64,000 nucleotides of DNA from JBFWMG01 sp050251715 (GCA_050251715.1 JBFWMG010000009.1:62001-126000), one strand, 5' to 3'. Counted from the first letter of the stretch, positions 51,901 through 60,411 are shown. The notes: generated by a model not told the origin, from the sequence alone. Program-made: numbers and translations.

Positions 51901-52450
51901 CGTCATCACGGCCATGGATCCGGTGATGCAACGCAAGGTGCGCATCGAGGCGGACCTGCTGGCCCTGTCCACGGGCATCGAGCCCAACGACGCCAGCGAA
52001 ATGTCCGAGCTGTTCGGCGTGCCGCTCACCGAGGACGGCTTCTACCAGGAAGCGGAATCCAAGTGGCGGCCCGTGGACTGCCTCAAGCGCGGCGTGTTCC
52101 TGTGCGGCATCGCGCTCGCGCCCGGCACCATGCGCGAGACCATCGCCTCGGCCAAGGCCGCGGCGTCGCGGGCGCTGCGCATCCTGTCCGAAAAGCGGCT
52201 GGTGGCCAACAACGTGGTGGCCGAGGTGCGCGACAGCCTGTGCTCGCGCTGCGGCAAGTGCATCAGCGTGTGCCCCTACGGCGCGCGCAGCCACGACATG
52301 GAGCACGACCGCATCATCGTGGACGAACTGTTGTGCCAGGGCTGCGGCTCCTGCGCCGCCATCTGCCCCAACAGCGCCACCGTGCTGCGGGGCTTCCGGG
52401 ACGGCCAGATCATGTCCGTGATCGATGCCGCCCTCGGAACCAAGGCCTAG
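48938..52450 (+). CDS. Double HdrA-like protein with an embedded receiver-like domain
   Basis: 1170 residues, roughly two HdrA lengths. First half: FAD fold LVVGAGIGGIRAALDLADIG, clusters CIGCGICSEVCP (~116) and CARCWRCHESCP (~164), then VILATGF and CVGSRD...YCSSICCMFSIKEALL. Between the clusters and VILATGF, residues ~189-309 form a CheY-like fold: IVACPDP (Asp197), GMVLLDMTL (Asp240, acceptor position) and ALTRPVD, where Arg291 replaces the usual Lys. Second half: an HdrA N-domain (ALCTSCPTLESAL, ~600), FAD fold LVVGGGLAGMTAALGIADHG (~757), YCSRVCCASAIKN, and C-terminal clusters CSRCGKCISVCP (~1102) and CQGCGSCAAICP (~1132). Long HdrA fusions (HdrL type) occur in sulfate reducers; the inserted receiver is the odd part. 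GAGGAGGA precedes the ATG. Confidence 0.88.
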   Translation: MKKSYGALVVGAGIGGIRAALDLADIGNKVALIDKRHHTGGILVQLDHQFPSDHCGMCKMLPIAQRDASSQFCMRKGLFHKNIDIMLSTELTGMDGDPGSFQITLSRRSPFVDPTKCIGCGICSEVCPVRVPDEFNAGLTKRAAVHLPVPHHIPNHYMVDLENCARCWRCHESCPTGAIDFKFDERKSFQTIVACPDPVHAEEMTTWLEGLHFAVATVNTGQAAIDAMTAHPETGMVLLDMTLADPEAERVMLRCLEINPKAAVILLAEQGRQARAAEALAAKGARRALTRPVDRTRLTPWLDKLYMRLATDETVEIEAASVILATGFDPYNPADNPNGMADSLMYGTHPGVVTAVEFERMLSGTGPHGGAGDRLVRTDGEPVRRVAWLQCVGSRDVKLNADYCSSICCMFSIKEALLAKRTAAKAGHDLDAAIFCMDMRTFGKNYQRYKDEAENEQGVRFVRSRIHSVLPEPPGGGNGLLLEWVDDAGKPCREIFDMVVLATGGKPASGTEELAEVTGAARNAWGFIDTRTVSPGRTSRYGVMAAGASSGPKDIAESMLHSGAAALEASRLINLYAPLREKTPDPEPHYRNVSREAPRTVVALCTSCPTLESALSAETLEALATRLAELPSVVRVERVSQGCTASGWQQIADIVTETEPNRVLIGACQPYAYVPKLRELGAVVGLNPVLMNVVDIHTMASQHVKFNGKSGGDAIAEAAERETLLREVYATLSMAAVKLADADPSGLPSPVPVNRVALVVGGGLAGMTAALGIADHGYPVHLVEERDHLGGLAINLRYTLEGDDPVKFMEDLITQVEKHPNITVHRQARISLSTGRAGRFLSLIAMDQGALPVEHGVTVLATGGSEARVYDFGFRVHKTVLTQLELEHKLASGELDTGALSAVAMIQCFRSREESRNYCSRVCCASAIKNILQLKKRRPDLPVYVFYRDMMTYGFMEQYYTQARKAGAIFFRYERGNRPSVAFEDGKPVITAMDPVMQRKVRIEADLLALSTGIEPNDASEMSELFGVPLTEDGFYQEAESKWRPVDCLKRGVFLCGIALAPGTMRETIASAKAAASRALRILSEKRLVANNVVAEVRDSLCSRCGKCISVCPYGARSHDMEHDRIIVDELLCQGCGSCAAICPNSATVLRGFRDGQIMSVIDAALGTKA

Positions 52451-52480
52451 TTGAAAACGTACGACCAAACGAGGAATGCC

Positions 52481-53062
52481 ATGAACGACACCAAGGTGGT
52501 CATACCCGTGCAGCAGATCCCGCCCCCCGACGCGCGTGACCGCGCCGACCTGAACGCCGTGCGTTCCATGGTGGCCGCGTGCATGCAGTGCGGCACCTGC
52601 TCCGCCTCGTGCCCCAACGCCCACGCCATGGACTCCACGCCCCGCCGCATGTGGCGCATGGCCATCATGGGACAGCTCGACCAGATCATGGCCAGCAAGA
52701 CCTTCTGGCTCTGCTCGGCCTGCTACACCTGCACCCTGCGCTGCCCGCGCGGGCTGCCGCTCACCGACGCCATGGCCGCGCTCAAGCGCATCGCCTCGCG
52801 CCGGGCCGCGCCCAAGCACCGCCGCAGCCACGCCTTTTACAAGGCCTTTATGGACAACGTGCGCGCCCACGGCCGCGTGCAGGAGGCCGGGCTCATGTTC
52901 AACTACTTCCTTGCGGTCAAGGATCCGCTTCTGCCCCTTTCCTACACCCCGCTGGGACTGAAGATGCTCATGAAGGGCAAGCTCCATCCCCCCACGGGCG
53001 CGGGTTCGGGCAAGCTCGAAGCCCTGTTCGCCAGGGTGCGCGCCATGGAGGAACCCCAATGA
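52481..53062 (+). CDS. hdrC: HdrC-like ferredoxin subunit
   Basis: 193 residues. Two 4Fe-4S motifs: ACMQCGTCSASCPN (~35-48) and CSACYTCTLRCPRG (~78-91), followed by a helical C-terminal region with FNYFLAVKDPLLPLSY, as in HdrC proteins. It relays electrons from HdrA to HdrB. The start at 52481 (GAGGAAT upstream) is chosen over a TTG at 52451. Its TGA overlaps the ATG of hdrB (ATGA at 53059-53062), showing tight coupling. Confidence 0.92.
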   Translation: MNDTKVVIPVQQIPPPDARDRADLNAVRSMVAACMQCGTCSASCPNAHAMDSTPRRMWRMAIMGQLDQIMASKTFWLCSACYTCTLRCPRGLPLTDAMAALKRIASRRAAPKHRRSHAFYKAFMDNVRAHGRVQEAGLMFNYFLAVKDPLLPLSYTPLGLKMLMKGKLHPPTGAGSGKLEALFARVRAMEEPQ

Positions 53063-53946
53063 GATACGCCTACTATCCCGGCTGTTCGCTCACCACGTCG
53101 AGCGTTGAGTACGACGCGGCCACCCGCGCGGTGCTGGCGCGCCTGGGCGTGGAACTGGCCGACATCCCGGACTGGACCTGTTGCGGCGCCAGCGCCGTGG
53201 AGGCGGTGAGCCGCCTGCTCTCCTTTGCCCTGCCCGCGCGCAACCTCGCGCTGGCCGAGCGCGATCTGGCGGGCGCGGACGTGCTCATTCCCTGCTCGGC
53301 CTGCTACCTGAACCACCGCCGCGTGCAGGAGCACATCCCGCGCGACAAGGCGCTGACCGAATCGGTCAACGAGGCGCTGTCGGACGAGGCGCTGACCTAT
53401 GCGGGCACGGCCAAGGTGCGCCACCTGCTCGACGTGCTGGCCACGGACATCGGGGCCGACCCCGTGGCCGAAGCCGTGAGCCGTCCCCTGGAGGGGATCA
53501 GCGTGGCGCCCTACTACGGCTGTCAGGCATTGCGGCCCTATGCGGATTTTGACTGCCCCGAACGGCCCACGACCATGGAACCGCTGCTCTCGGCGCTGGG
53601 GGCAACGGTGCACGAGTGGAACCTGGGCGGCGCGTGCTGCGGCGCCTCGCTCATGGCCACCAAAAAGGAGGCCGCGCTGGTGTCGGTGGCCGCGCTGCTG
53701 GGGGCGGCCCAGGGCGCGGACGTCATCGCCACGGTCTGCCCCATGTGCCAGATGAACCTGGAGGCCTACCAAAGCGAGGCGCTTGGCCTGCTGCAAGGGG
53801 CGCACCCCGTATCCGTGGTCTATCTGCCCCAGCTCATGGGGCTGGCCATGGGCATGCGCGAGGCCGACGTGCTGCTGGGCAAAAACCTGACCGTGACAGA
53901 GGCGTTTTTACGCAAGATCCGCTCACGGGAAACGATCCCTGCCTGA
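53059..53946 (+). CDS. hdrB: HdrB-like CCG-domain subunit
   Basis: 295 residues. Two CCG-type modules: DWTCCGASA followed by IPCSACYLN (~38 and ~80), and GGACCGASL followed by TVCPMCQMN (~190 and ~230). These bind the noncubane clusters that reduce disulfide in methanogen HdrB. The N terminus YAYYPGCSL is family-typical. Non-methanogens lack CoM-S-S-CoB, so the natural acceptor here is unknown. Its ATG overlaps the stop of hdrC. Confidence 0.93.
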   Translation: MRYAYYPGCSLTTSSVEYDAATRAVLARLGVELADIPDWTCCGASAVEAVSRLLSFALPARNLALAERDLAGADVLIPCSACYLNHRRVQEHIPRDKALTESVNEALSDEALTYAGTAKVRHLLDVLATDIGADPVAEAVSRPLEGISVAPYYGCQALRPYADFDCPERPTTMEPLLSALGATVHEWNLGGACCGASLMATKKEAALVSVAALLGAAQGADVIATVCPMCQMNLEAYQSEALGLLQGAHPVSVVYLPQLMGLAMGMREADVLLGKNLTVTEAFLRKIRSRETIPA

Positions 53947-54067
53947 CCGGCAATCGAGGGTACTTCTGTGGCAAGCAATCCGGGATGGATAACAACGAGT
54001 GCAACTGAGGCGGTGCGCATTCCCGGCCTTTCGGCGCCGCACGCAAATAATCAAGGAGGGGAAGACC

Positions 54068-55009
54068 ATGTTTAAGGACATCATTCTTGCCGTCACCCCG
54101 TCGGAAGTGTGCGAGTGCGCCGCTGACACGGCTTTCAACTTCGTGCAGCGGTTCGACGCCAATCTGAACATCGTCCATGTCTGCGGCATGGAACAGGGTT
54201 GGGGCCAGATCCGCCATCTGCAGGCCTCCGGCGAAACCGACAAGATCAAGAACAACATCTTCGACTACTACAAGGAAAAGCTGGCGGGCATCCAGACCTA
54301 TGAGATCTCCGTGTTGGCGGGCATGCCCCACAACGAGATCCTGCGCATGGCGCGCAAGATCAATGCCGATCTCATCGTCATGGGGCCGCACACCAAGGAG
54401 AACGCCGAACGCCGCGCCAACATGTGGGGCATGGCCGGATCGACCCTGGAACGCGTGGCCCAGAAGGCGCGCTGTCCGGTGATGATCGTGACCAAGGAGA
54501 CCCCCTACGGCGAACAGAACTTCAAGACGCTCATCGTGGCCACGGACTTCTCCGAGCAGGCGGCCTGCGCCGTGCATTACGGCGCGCAGCTCGCCCGCCA
54601 CTACAAGGCGGAACTGGTGGTCTTCCACGTGCTCGACGCGGCCAACCTGAACCAGGACGCCATCAAGCGCGGCATTGCCGACGCCAAGGCGCGCATGCTG
54701 GCCGAATACGGCGACAACCTGGGCGGCATGGACAAGCTCTCCTACGAATGTTGGGAGGGCAAGCCCGCCATGGAGATCCTCAAGCTCGCGCGCATGAAGA
54801 GCGCGGACATGATCCTCATGGCCCACCACTCCAAGGACACCGACCCCGAGCAGGCCTTCCTGGGCTCCACCGTGACCCAGGTGGCGCTGAACGCGGCGTG
54901 CCCGACCATGAGTGTGAACCGCCACTTCGACCTGCGCTGCGGCATGATGTACGACCAGACCGGCGGGGTGGTGGACACGAGCAAGGCCAAGGAAAACGCT
55001 TCCGCCTAG
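54068..55009 (+). CDS. Tandem universal stress protein (UspA x2)
   Basis: 313 residues, two USP domains: ~1-140 (MFKDIILAVTPSE ... DLIVMGPHTKENAERR ... CPVMIVTKE) and ~150-290 (FKTLIVATDFSEQAACAVHYGAQLA ... MILMAHHSKDTDPE ... CPTMSVNRH). The second ends with an atypical tail (DLRCGMMYDQTGG). USPs bind ATP or other nucleotides and respond to stress. Position between hdrB and the HdrD-like gene, with a strong AAGGAGGGG ribosome site, suggests a role tied to this redox system. A tandem USP in an Hdr operon is notable. An in-frame upstream extension to 53999 is not needed. Confidence 0.88.
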   Translation: MFKDIILAVTPSEVCECAADTAFNFVQRFDANLNIVHVCGMEQGWGQIRHLQASGETDKIKNNIFDYYKEKLAGIQTYEISVLAGMPHNEILRMARKINADLIVMGPHTKENAERRANMWGMAGSTLERVAQKARCPVMIVTKETPYGEQNFKTLIVATDFSEQAACAVHYGAQLARHYKAELVVFHVLDAANLNQDAIKRGIADAKARMLAEYGDNLGGMDKLSYECWEGKPAMEILKLARMKSADMILMAHHSKDTDPEQAFLGSTVTQVALNAACPTMSVNRHFDLRCGMMYDQTGGVVDTSKAKENASA

Positions 55010-55085
55010 GCGGAACCGACGTCATGTGTACCGCGGCGGCGCGGCGGCATCCCCGCCGCGTCCCGCGCCTAGCAAGGAGCTTTCC

Positions 55086-55523
55086 ATGCGTCCCATGACC
55101 CTTGACGACGCCATTGAAGCCTTGCAGTGCGAGGCGGACGATATGGCCATACACCGCTTCGGCGAAACCGTGGTCGCCTTGTGGCGCGACCCGCCGCACG
55201 CGGGCAGGCTCGATGCGCCGTCCGCTTCCGCAACCACGTGCGGGGGCTGCGGCGACACCATAACCATTGACCTGGGCATTGCCAAAGGCGTGGTGACCAG
55301 GGCCGGCTTCTGGACCGACGGTTGCGGCGCAAGCGTGGCCTGCGCGGCCATGGCCTGCTCACTGGCCGTGGGACGCAGCGTGGAGGAAGCGGCCTCCCTT
55401 CACGGTGAACACGTACTGCAATGCCTGGGCGGGCTACCGCCCGACAACCGCCACTGCGCCTTTCTGGCCGCCGAGGCCTTGCGCGAGACCGTGCATGCCT
55501 TCATGACGGCCCAGGGGCGATAA
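55086..55523 (+). CDS. IscU/NifU N-type iron-sulfur scaffold-like protein
   Basis: 145 residues. The scaffold fold is recognisable from TCGGCGDTITIDLGIAKGVV, WTDGCGASVACAAMACSLAVGRSVEEA and DNRHCAFLAAEALRETVHAF. These place three cysteines where IscU/NifU holds its transient 2Fe-2S cluster (CGD, CGAS, HC). The extra Cys in CGGCG is unusual. It probably assists cluster assembly for the many Fe-S proteins encoded around it. AAGGAG precedes the ATG at 55086. It sits between the USP and HdrD-like genes in the same direction, with no cysteine desulfurase nearby. Confidence 0.78.
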   Translation: MRPMTLDDAIEALQCEADDMAIHRFGETVVALWRDPPHAGRLDAPSASATTCGGCGDTITIDLGIAKGVVTRAGFWTDGCGASVACAAMACSLAVGRSVEEAASLHGEHVLQCLGGLPPDNRHCAFLAAEALRETVHAFMTAQGR

Positions 55524-55571
55524 CCCGCCGCACACGCGGCAACGAGCACACCCAATAAGGCAGGTGCAACC

Positions 55572-56906
55572 ATGGGCAACGTCACCATTCCCGACATCAT
55601 CGTTCCCCGGGCCATTCCGCCCGAAATAAAGGCACATCTGGACAAATTCGACTTGTCCGCCTGCATGGCCTGCGGCAGCTGCACGGCGGGCTGTCCCTCT
55701 TCCATCGCCCCTGGCTACGAAGAGTGGGACACGCGCAAGGTGCTCCGCCTGCTCAGCCTGGGCATGGTGGACACCGTGGTGGCCTCGGACTTTCCCTGGC
55801 TCTGCACGGGCTGCGGCCGCTGCACCTACCGCTGCCCCATGGGCATCGACATCGTGCCCATCATGGCGCACATGAAACATCTGCGTCCCCGCGACGAGAC
55901 GCCCGGCACCATCCACAAGGGCATGATGAGCAATATTGAGACCGGCAACAACATGGGCATCTCCCGCGACGACTACCTGGCCGGCTTCCTGGATCTGGGC
56001 GACCAGTTGGCCGAGGAGGAATGCCCCGGCTTCTATGTCCCTGTGGATGTGGAAGACGCGGACATCCTCTTCTTCCCCAACTCAAAGGAAGTGTACGGCG
56101 ATTTTGAGGACCAGTTCTGGTGGTGGAAGATTTTCTACGCGGCGAAAGAGAACTGGACCGTGCCGTCCGAGGGCTGGGAGGCCGTGGACTGGGCGCTGTT
56201 CACCGGCAACTACGAGGGCACCAAGACCCTGGCCCAGCGCAAGATCGAATACATGAAGAAGATGCGCATCAAGCGCATGATAATGCCGGACTGCGGCGGT
56301 GGCTCCTATGGCTGCCGGTCGGGCATGAAGACCTGCATCGAGCTGAACGAGGAAAACCGCGTCGATTTCATCTACCTGTATGAGTATCTGAAGGAACTTC
56401 TCGAGCAGGGCCGCATCAAGCTGGACAAGAGCGTGCACGCGGGCAAGGTGTTCACCTGGCACGACTCGTGCAAGCATGGCCGCGAGCTGCTCAAGCACTA
56501 CGGCCAGGCGTTCTTCGAGGAGCCGCGCTGGATATTGCAGCAATGCGTGGACGAATTCGTGGAGATGCAGCCCAACCGGGCGGCCAACTACTGCTGCGGC
56601 GCGGGCGGCGGCATGTGGCCCATGCCCTTTGAGGACCAGTCCGCGCACCACGCCCGGTACAAGGCGGACCAGATCCGCCGCAGCGGCGCGGACGTGGTGG
56701 TGGTGGGCTGCTCCAACTGCCGCGACCAGATCATGAAGCGGGTGCCCAAGTACAACAAGGACCTGCACTACGAGGTGAAGTACCTCTGGCAGGTGGTGGC
56801 CGAGGCGCTGGTCATCGAACCCCTGGACGAGGCCAGCGTGGCCGCAGCCCAGGAACGCGCCGCAGCCCAGTGGGAGAAGTTCGGCATCGAGGCCGAGGAT
56901 TTCTAG
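55572..56906 (+). CDS. HdrD-like iron-sulfur protein with CCG domain
   Basis: 444 residues. Two N-terminal 4Fe-4S motifs (ACMACGSCTAGCPS ~31-44; WLCTGCGRCTYRCPMG ~75-90) are fused to a C-terminal HdrB-like part. The second CCG module is intact: NYCCGAGGGMWPM with GCSNCRDQI (~340-380). The first is degenerate: MPDCGGGSYGCRSG and WHDSCKHGRELL lack the double Cys. Such HdrD-like proteins transfer electrons between soluble Fe-S carriers and quinone- or disulfide-linked partners. It is the last gene of the cluster, followed by a GC hairpin. No membrane segment is present, so any quinone contact would need a partner. Confidence 0.87.
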   Translation: MGNVTIPDIIVPRAIPPEIKAHLDKFDLSACMACGSCTAGCPSSIAPGYEEWDTRKVLRLLSLGMVDTVVASDFPWLCTGCGRCTYRCPMGIDIVPIMAHMKHLRPRDETPGTIHKGMMSNIETGNNMGISRDDYLAGFLDLGDQLAEEECPGFYVPVDVEDADILFFPNSKEVYGDFEDQFWWWKIFYAAKENWTVPSEGWEAVDWALFTGNYEGTKTLAQRKIEYMKKMRIKRMIMPDCGGGSYGCRSGMKTCIELNEENRVDFIYLYEYLKELLEQGRIKLDKSVHAGKVFTWHDSCKHGRELLKHYGQAFFEEPRWILQQCVDEFVEMQPNRAANYCCGAGGGMWPMPFEDQSAHHARYKADQIRRSGADVVVVGCSNCRDQIMKRVPKYNKDLHYEVKYLWQVVAEALVIEPLDEASVAAAQERAAAQWEKFGIEAEDF

Positions 56907-56930
56907 AACCTGTCTGATCCGAATCATAAC

Positions 56931-56960
56931 GGCGCGGCCCCGCCATGCGGAGCCGCGCCG
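56931..56960. terminator. GC hairpin between converging genes
   Basis: Perfect 9-bp stem CGGCGCGGC / GCCGCGCCG with a 12-nt loop between the HdrD-like gene and glcB. The T-rich flank is weak on both sides (GATTGTATTG on plus). It is a plausible bidirectional terminator. Confidence 0.6.
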
Positions 56961-56985
56961 GATTGTATTGCGTTGCTAGGTCAGT

Positions 56986-59178
56986 CTATTCGATGCCGAA
57001 CTTGGCCTTCGCCTCGGCCCTGCGCGCGTGCAGGATCGGCTCGGTGTAGCCGCTGGGCTGGGCGCGGCCCTTGAACACCAGGTCGCACGCGGCCTGGAAC
57101 GCCACGCTGGCGGCGAAATCAGGGGCCATGGGATGGTAGGCCGGGTCGCCCGCGTTCTGCGCGTCCACCACCGCGGCCATGCGCTCCAGGGTCGCACGCA
57201 CCTGCGCCTCGGTGCAGACGCCGTGGCGCAGCCAGTTGGCCAGATATTGGCTGGAGATGCGCAGGGTGGCACGGTCCTCCATCAGGCCCACGTCATGGAT
57301 GTCCGGCACCTTGGAGCAGCCGACCCCCTGTTCCACCCAGCGCACCACATAGCCCAGGATGCCCTGGCAATTGTTGTCCAGCTCCTGCTGCACGGCCTCG
57401 GGCGAGAGCGGCCCGGCCTGCAGGGGCAGGGCCAGCAGGTCGTCCAGCGTGGCGCGTGGGCCAGCCTGGGCCAGCTCGGCCTGGCGCGCGGCCACGTCCA
57501 CCTGATGGTAGTGCATGGCGTGCAGCGTGGCCGCCGTGGGCGAGGGCACCCAGGCGCAGCTCGCGCCCGCCAGCGGGTGCGCGGCCTTGGTGTCCACCAT
57601 CTCCTTCATCTCGTCGGGCTTGGCCCACATGCCCTTGCCAATCTGCCCGTGGCCCAGCAGGCCCGTGGCCAGGCCCACGTCCACGTTCCAGTCCTCGTAG
57701 GCCAGGATCCATTGCGCGCCGCGCATGGCCGCCTTGGGCACCATGGGGCCGGCCTCCATGCTGGTGTGGATCTCGTCGCCCGTGCGGTCCAGAAAACCGG
57801 TGTTGATGAAGATGACCCGCTCGCGCGCGGCGCGGATGCACTCCTTGAGGTTGAGCGTGGTGCGCCGCTCCTCGTCCATGATGCCCACCTTGAGCGTGTT
57901 GCGCGGCAATCCCAGCGCCTCCTCCACCCGCGTGAACAGGTCGCAGGTAAAGGCCACCTCGTCCGGCCCGTGCATCTTGGGCTTGACGATGTACGCGCTG
58001 CCCGTGCGGCTGTTGCGGTGCGCGCCCAGCCCCTTGAGGTCGTGGATGGCGATGCAGGCCGTGGCCAGGGCGTCGAGCATGCCCTCGGGAATGTCGTTGC
58101 CGTCCGCGTCGAGCACGGCGGGCGTGGTCATGAGGTGCCCCACGGTGCGCGCCAGCATGAGGCTGCGGCCCGGCAGGGCAAAGAGCTCTCCCGTGGGCGA
58201 CACGTACTCCCGGTCCGGGTTGAGCGTGCGCGTCATGGCCTTGCCGCCCTTGGCAAAGGTGGCCTCCAGGTCGCCGCGCACAATGCCCAGCCAGTTGCGG
58301 TAGGCCAGCGCCTTGTCCGGGCCGTCCACCACGGCCACCGAATCCTCGAAATCCTGGATGGTGGTGATGGCGGCCTCCAGCACCACGTCGCACACGCCCG
58401 CCGGGTGCGCCGCGCCCACGGGCTTTGCGGGGTCGATCACGATTTCCGCGTGCAGGCCGTGGCAGCGCAGCAGCACGGCGGACAGGATGCCGTGCGTTTC
58501 CCTGTACCCCGCGAACTGGGCCGGGTCGGCCAGGCCGGTCATCGCGCCGCCCGCCAGGGCCACGGCCAGCCGCGCCGTACCGCCTTCGCGCACCAGGGCG
58601 TACCGCTCGGCCCGGGCATGGCCGCCCTGGGCCAGGGGGAACGCCTGGTCCAGGAACGCGGCGGCCCGCTCCACCACGCGCGCGCCGCGCACGGGATTGT
58701 ACGCCCCGCCCTTGGCCGCGCCGCCGTCCTCGCCAATCACATTGGTGCCGTACAGCGCGTCGTACAGGCTGCCCCAGCGCGCGTTGGCCGCGTTGATGGC
58801 AAACCGCGCGTTGGTCACCGGCACCACGAGCTGCGGCCCGGCAATGGTGGCGATCTCCGGGTCCACGCCCTGCGTGCTCACGGCAAAGGGCGCGCCTTCG
58901 GGCAGCAGGTAGCCGATGTCATACAAAAATTGTTTGTACGCCGCCGCGTCGTGCGGCTGGCCCGCGCGTTCCCGGTGCCAGGCGTCCACCTGGGCCTGCA
59001 ACGCGTTCCGCCGCGCCAGCAGCTCCTTGTTGCGCGGGCCGCATGCGGCCACCAGCGCCTCCAGCGCCCCGAAAAACCGTTCCGGCGCCACGCCCGTTCC
59101 GGGCAGCATTTCCTCTGTCACCATGGCGTGCAACGTCGCCTCGACCTGCAAACCGCCCGCCGCTATACGCTGGGTCAT
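56986..59178 (-). CDS. glcB: Malate synthase G
   Basis: 730 residues, the normal size for the G isoform (~720-730). Diagnostic stretches: RWGSLYDALYGTNVIGED near 150, FEDSVAVVDGPDK, RTGSAYIVKPKMHGPDEVAF (active site Arg and acetyl-CoA loop), GIMDEERRTTLNLKECI, NTGFLDRTGDEIHTSMEAGP and the late DRATLRISSQYLANWL holding the catalytic Asp region. It condenses glyoxylate and acetyl-CoA to malate in the cytoplasm. No isocitrate lyase is in the window, so glyoxylate more likely comes from glycolate or related acids. AAGGGGG precedes the ATG. The beta-hydroxyacid dehydrogenase gene lies upstream on the same strand across an S repeat. Confidence 0.95.
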   Translation of the reverse strand: MTQRIAAGGLQVEATLHAMVTEEMLPGTGVAPERFFGALEALVAACGPRNKELLARRNALQAQVDAWHRERAGQPHDAAAYKQFLYDIGYLLPEGAPFAVSTQGVDPEIATIAGPQLVVPVTNARFAINAANARWGSLYDALYGTNVIGEDGGAAKGGAYNPVRGARVVERAAAFLDQAFPLAQGGHARAERYALVREGGTARLAVALAGGAMTGLADPAQFAGYRETHGILSAVLLRCHGLHAEIVIDPAKPVGAAHPAGVCDVVLEAAITTIQDFEDSVAVVDGPDKALAYRNWLGIVRGDLEATFAKGGKAMTRTLNPDREYVSPTGELFALPGRSLMLARTVGHLMTTPAVLDADGNDIPEGMLDALATACIAIHDLKGLGAHRNSRTGSAYIVKPKMHGPDEVAFTCDLFTRVEEALGLPRNTLKVGIMDEERRTTLNLKECIRAARERVIFINTGFLDRTGDEIHTSMEAGPMVPKAAMRGAQWILAYEDWNVDVGLATGLLGHGQIGKGMWAKPDEMKEMVDTKAAHPLAGASCAWVPSPTAATLHAMHYHQVDVAARQAELAQAGPRATLDDLLALPLQAGPLSPEAVQQELDNNCQGILGYVVRWVEQGVGCSKVPDIHDVGLMEDRATLRISSQYLANWLRHGVCTEAQVRATLERMAAVVDAQNAGDPAYHPMAPDFAASVAFQAACDLVFKGRAQPSGYTEPILHARRAEAKAKFGIE

Positions 59179-59270
59179 ACGTCCCCCTTGTTGTCATGTG
59201 TCCATGGAAAAACAAACAAGACCAGCCGGGCGAAACCCGGTGGGCTGAACTTCGTGGCGCACGCGGCGCA

Positions 59271-59377
59271 CTAGCGCATTTTAGCGTTGAAACAATGCGA
59301 GGACTTGAAATAATGAAGCATTATTTCAACAAAATGCATAAGAGCATCTCATCCTTTTCAAAGTCAGGATGCTCTAG
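59271..59377 (+). repeat. S-family intergenic repeat, copy 2
   Basis: From CTAGCGCATTTT to GATGCTCTAG. Hairpins: TTGAAATAATG/CATTATTTCAA and AGAGCATC/GATGCTCT. The right end provides the TAG stop (59374-59376, minus strand) of the dehydrogenase gene. Confidence 0.88.
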
Positions 59378-60258
59378 AGCTTTTCGAGCGCCAGATAGAG
59401 CGCCTGGGTGCCCTTGGCTCCCAAGCCCTGCATGGCGGCCTCGCGGTACAGGCTTTCCACCAGGGCCAGCCCCGGCAGCGTGATGCCCATGCGCTTGGCT
59501 TCCTCCAGCGCGATGCCCATGTCCTTGATGAAGTGTTCGATCATGAAACCGGGCTCGAAATCGCCCTTGATGACGCGCGGCGCCAGGTTGTCCAGCGACC
59601 AGCAGCCCGCCGCGCCCTTGGAGATGGCGCCGAGCAGCCGCTCCAGGTCAAGCCCGGCCTTCTTCCCGTAGAAGAGCGCCTGGCACACGCCGATCATGGT
59701 GCCGGAAATGACGATCTGGTTGGCCATTTTGGTGTGCTGGCCCGCGCCGGGCTTGCCCTGCAGGCCGATATTCCTGCCCATGAGCTGAAAAAGCGGCAGC
59801 ACCAGGTCATAGGCCGCCTGGTCGCCGCCCACCATGATGGACAGCGCCGCGTTGCGCGCGCCCACGTCGCCGCCGGATACCGGGGCGTCCAGGGCCATGA
59901 CGCCCTGCTTGGCCGCCGCTTGGGCGATCTCCACGGCCAGGGTGGGGCTGGTGGTGGTCATGTCCACGCACGCGCCGCCGGACCGCAGTCCCGCCAGCAC
60001 GCCGTCGGCATTGAAATAGACCTCGCGCACGTCCTTGGGAAAGCCGACGATGGTGAACACCACGTCCGACGCCTCGGCCACGGCCCTGGGCGAGTCGGCC
60101 CACGCCGCGCCCTTGTCCAGCAACGGCTGCGCCTTGGCCTTGGTGCGGTTGTACACAGTGGCCTGGTATCCGGCCGCCATGAGGTGCCCGCACATGTGCA
60201 GGCCCATCACGCCTGTGCCGATCCATCCTATCCTGGTCGTTGCCTTGTCGCTCGTCAC
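59374..60258 (-). CDS. Beta-hydroxyacid dehydrogenase (3-hydroxyisobutyrate / tartronate semialdehyde reductase family)
   Basis: 294 residues. N-terminal Rossmann fold IGWIGTGVMGLHMCGHLMAAGY and VYNRTKAKA (the Arg after Asn suggests NADP preference), substrate loop DAPVSGGDVGAR, catalytic Lys in GQHTKMANQIV (~171), and a helical C-terminal half. The family reduces tartronate semialdehyde or succinate semialdehyde, or oxidises 3-hydroxyisobutyrate. Being next to glcB it may handle a C2/C3 acid made from glyoxylate. The start is a GTG at 60258 with CAGGAG 8 bp upstream. Its stop lies inside the S repeat. Confidence 0.9.
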   Translation of the reverse strand: MTSDKATTRIGWIGTGVMGLHMCGHLMAAGYQATVYNRTKAKAQPLLDKGAAWADSPRAVAEASDVVFTIVGFPKDVREVYFNADGVLAGLRSGGACVDMTTTSPTLAVEIAQAAAKQGVMALDAPVSGGDVGARNAALSIMVGGDQAAYDLVLPLFQLMGRNIGLQGKPGAGQHTKMANQIVISGTMIGVCQALFYGKKAGLDLERLLGAISKGAAGCWSLDNLAPRVIKGDFEPGFMIEHFIKDMGIALEEAKRMGITLPGLALVESLYREAAMQGLGAKGTQALYLALEKL

Positions 60259-60411
60259 GCTGGTCTCCTGTACGCCGCCACGCCTTGCCGGGCATGCCGG
60301 GTTTAACTCCCGCCGCGATGACCCTATCCCCCTGCCGCCGCTTTTTCAACCCGCCTGGTCAACAATGCCCGCCCTCTTTGCCTTGCGCCCGCCATGCGCT
60401 ATCATGGCGCC

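Noticed and set aside
56120..56383. Small plus-strand frame inside the HdrD-like gene
   Set aside because: A frame-shifted shadow of the real gene with no own ribosome site.
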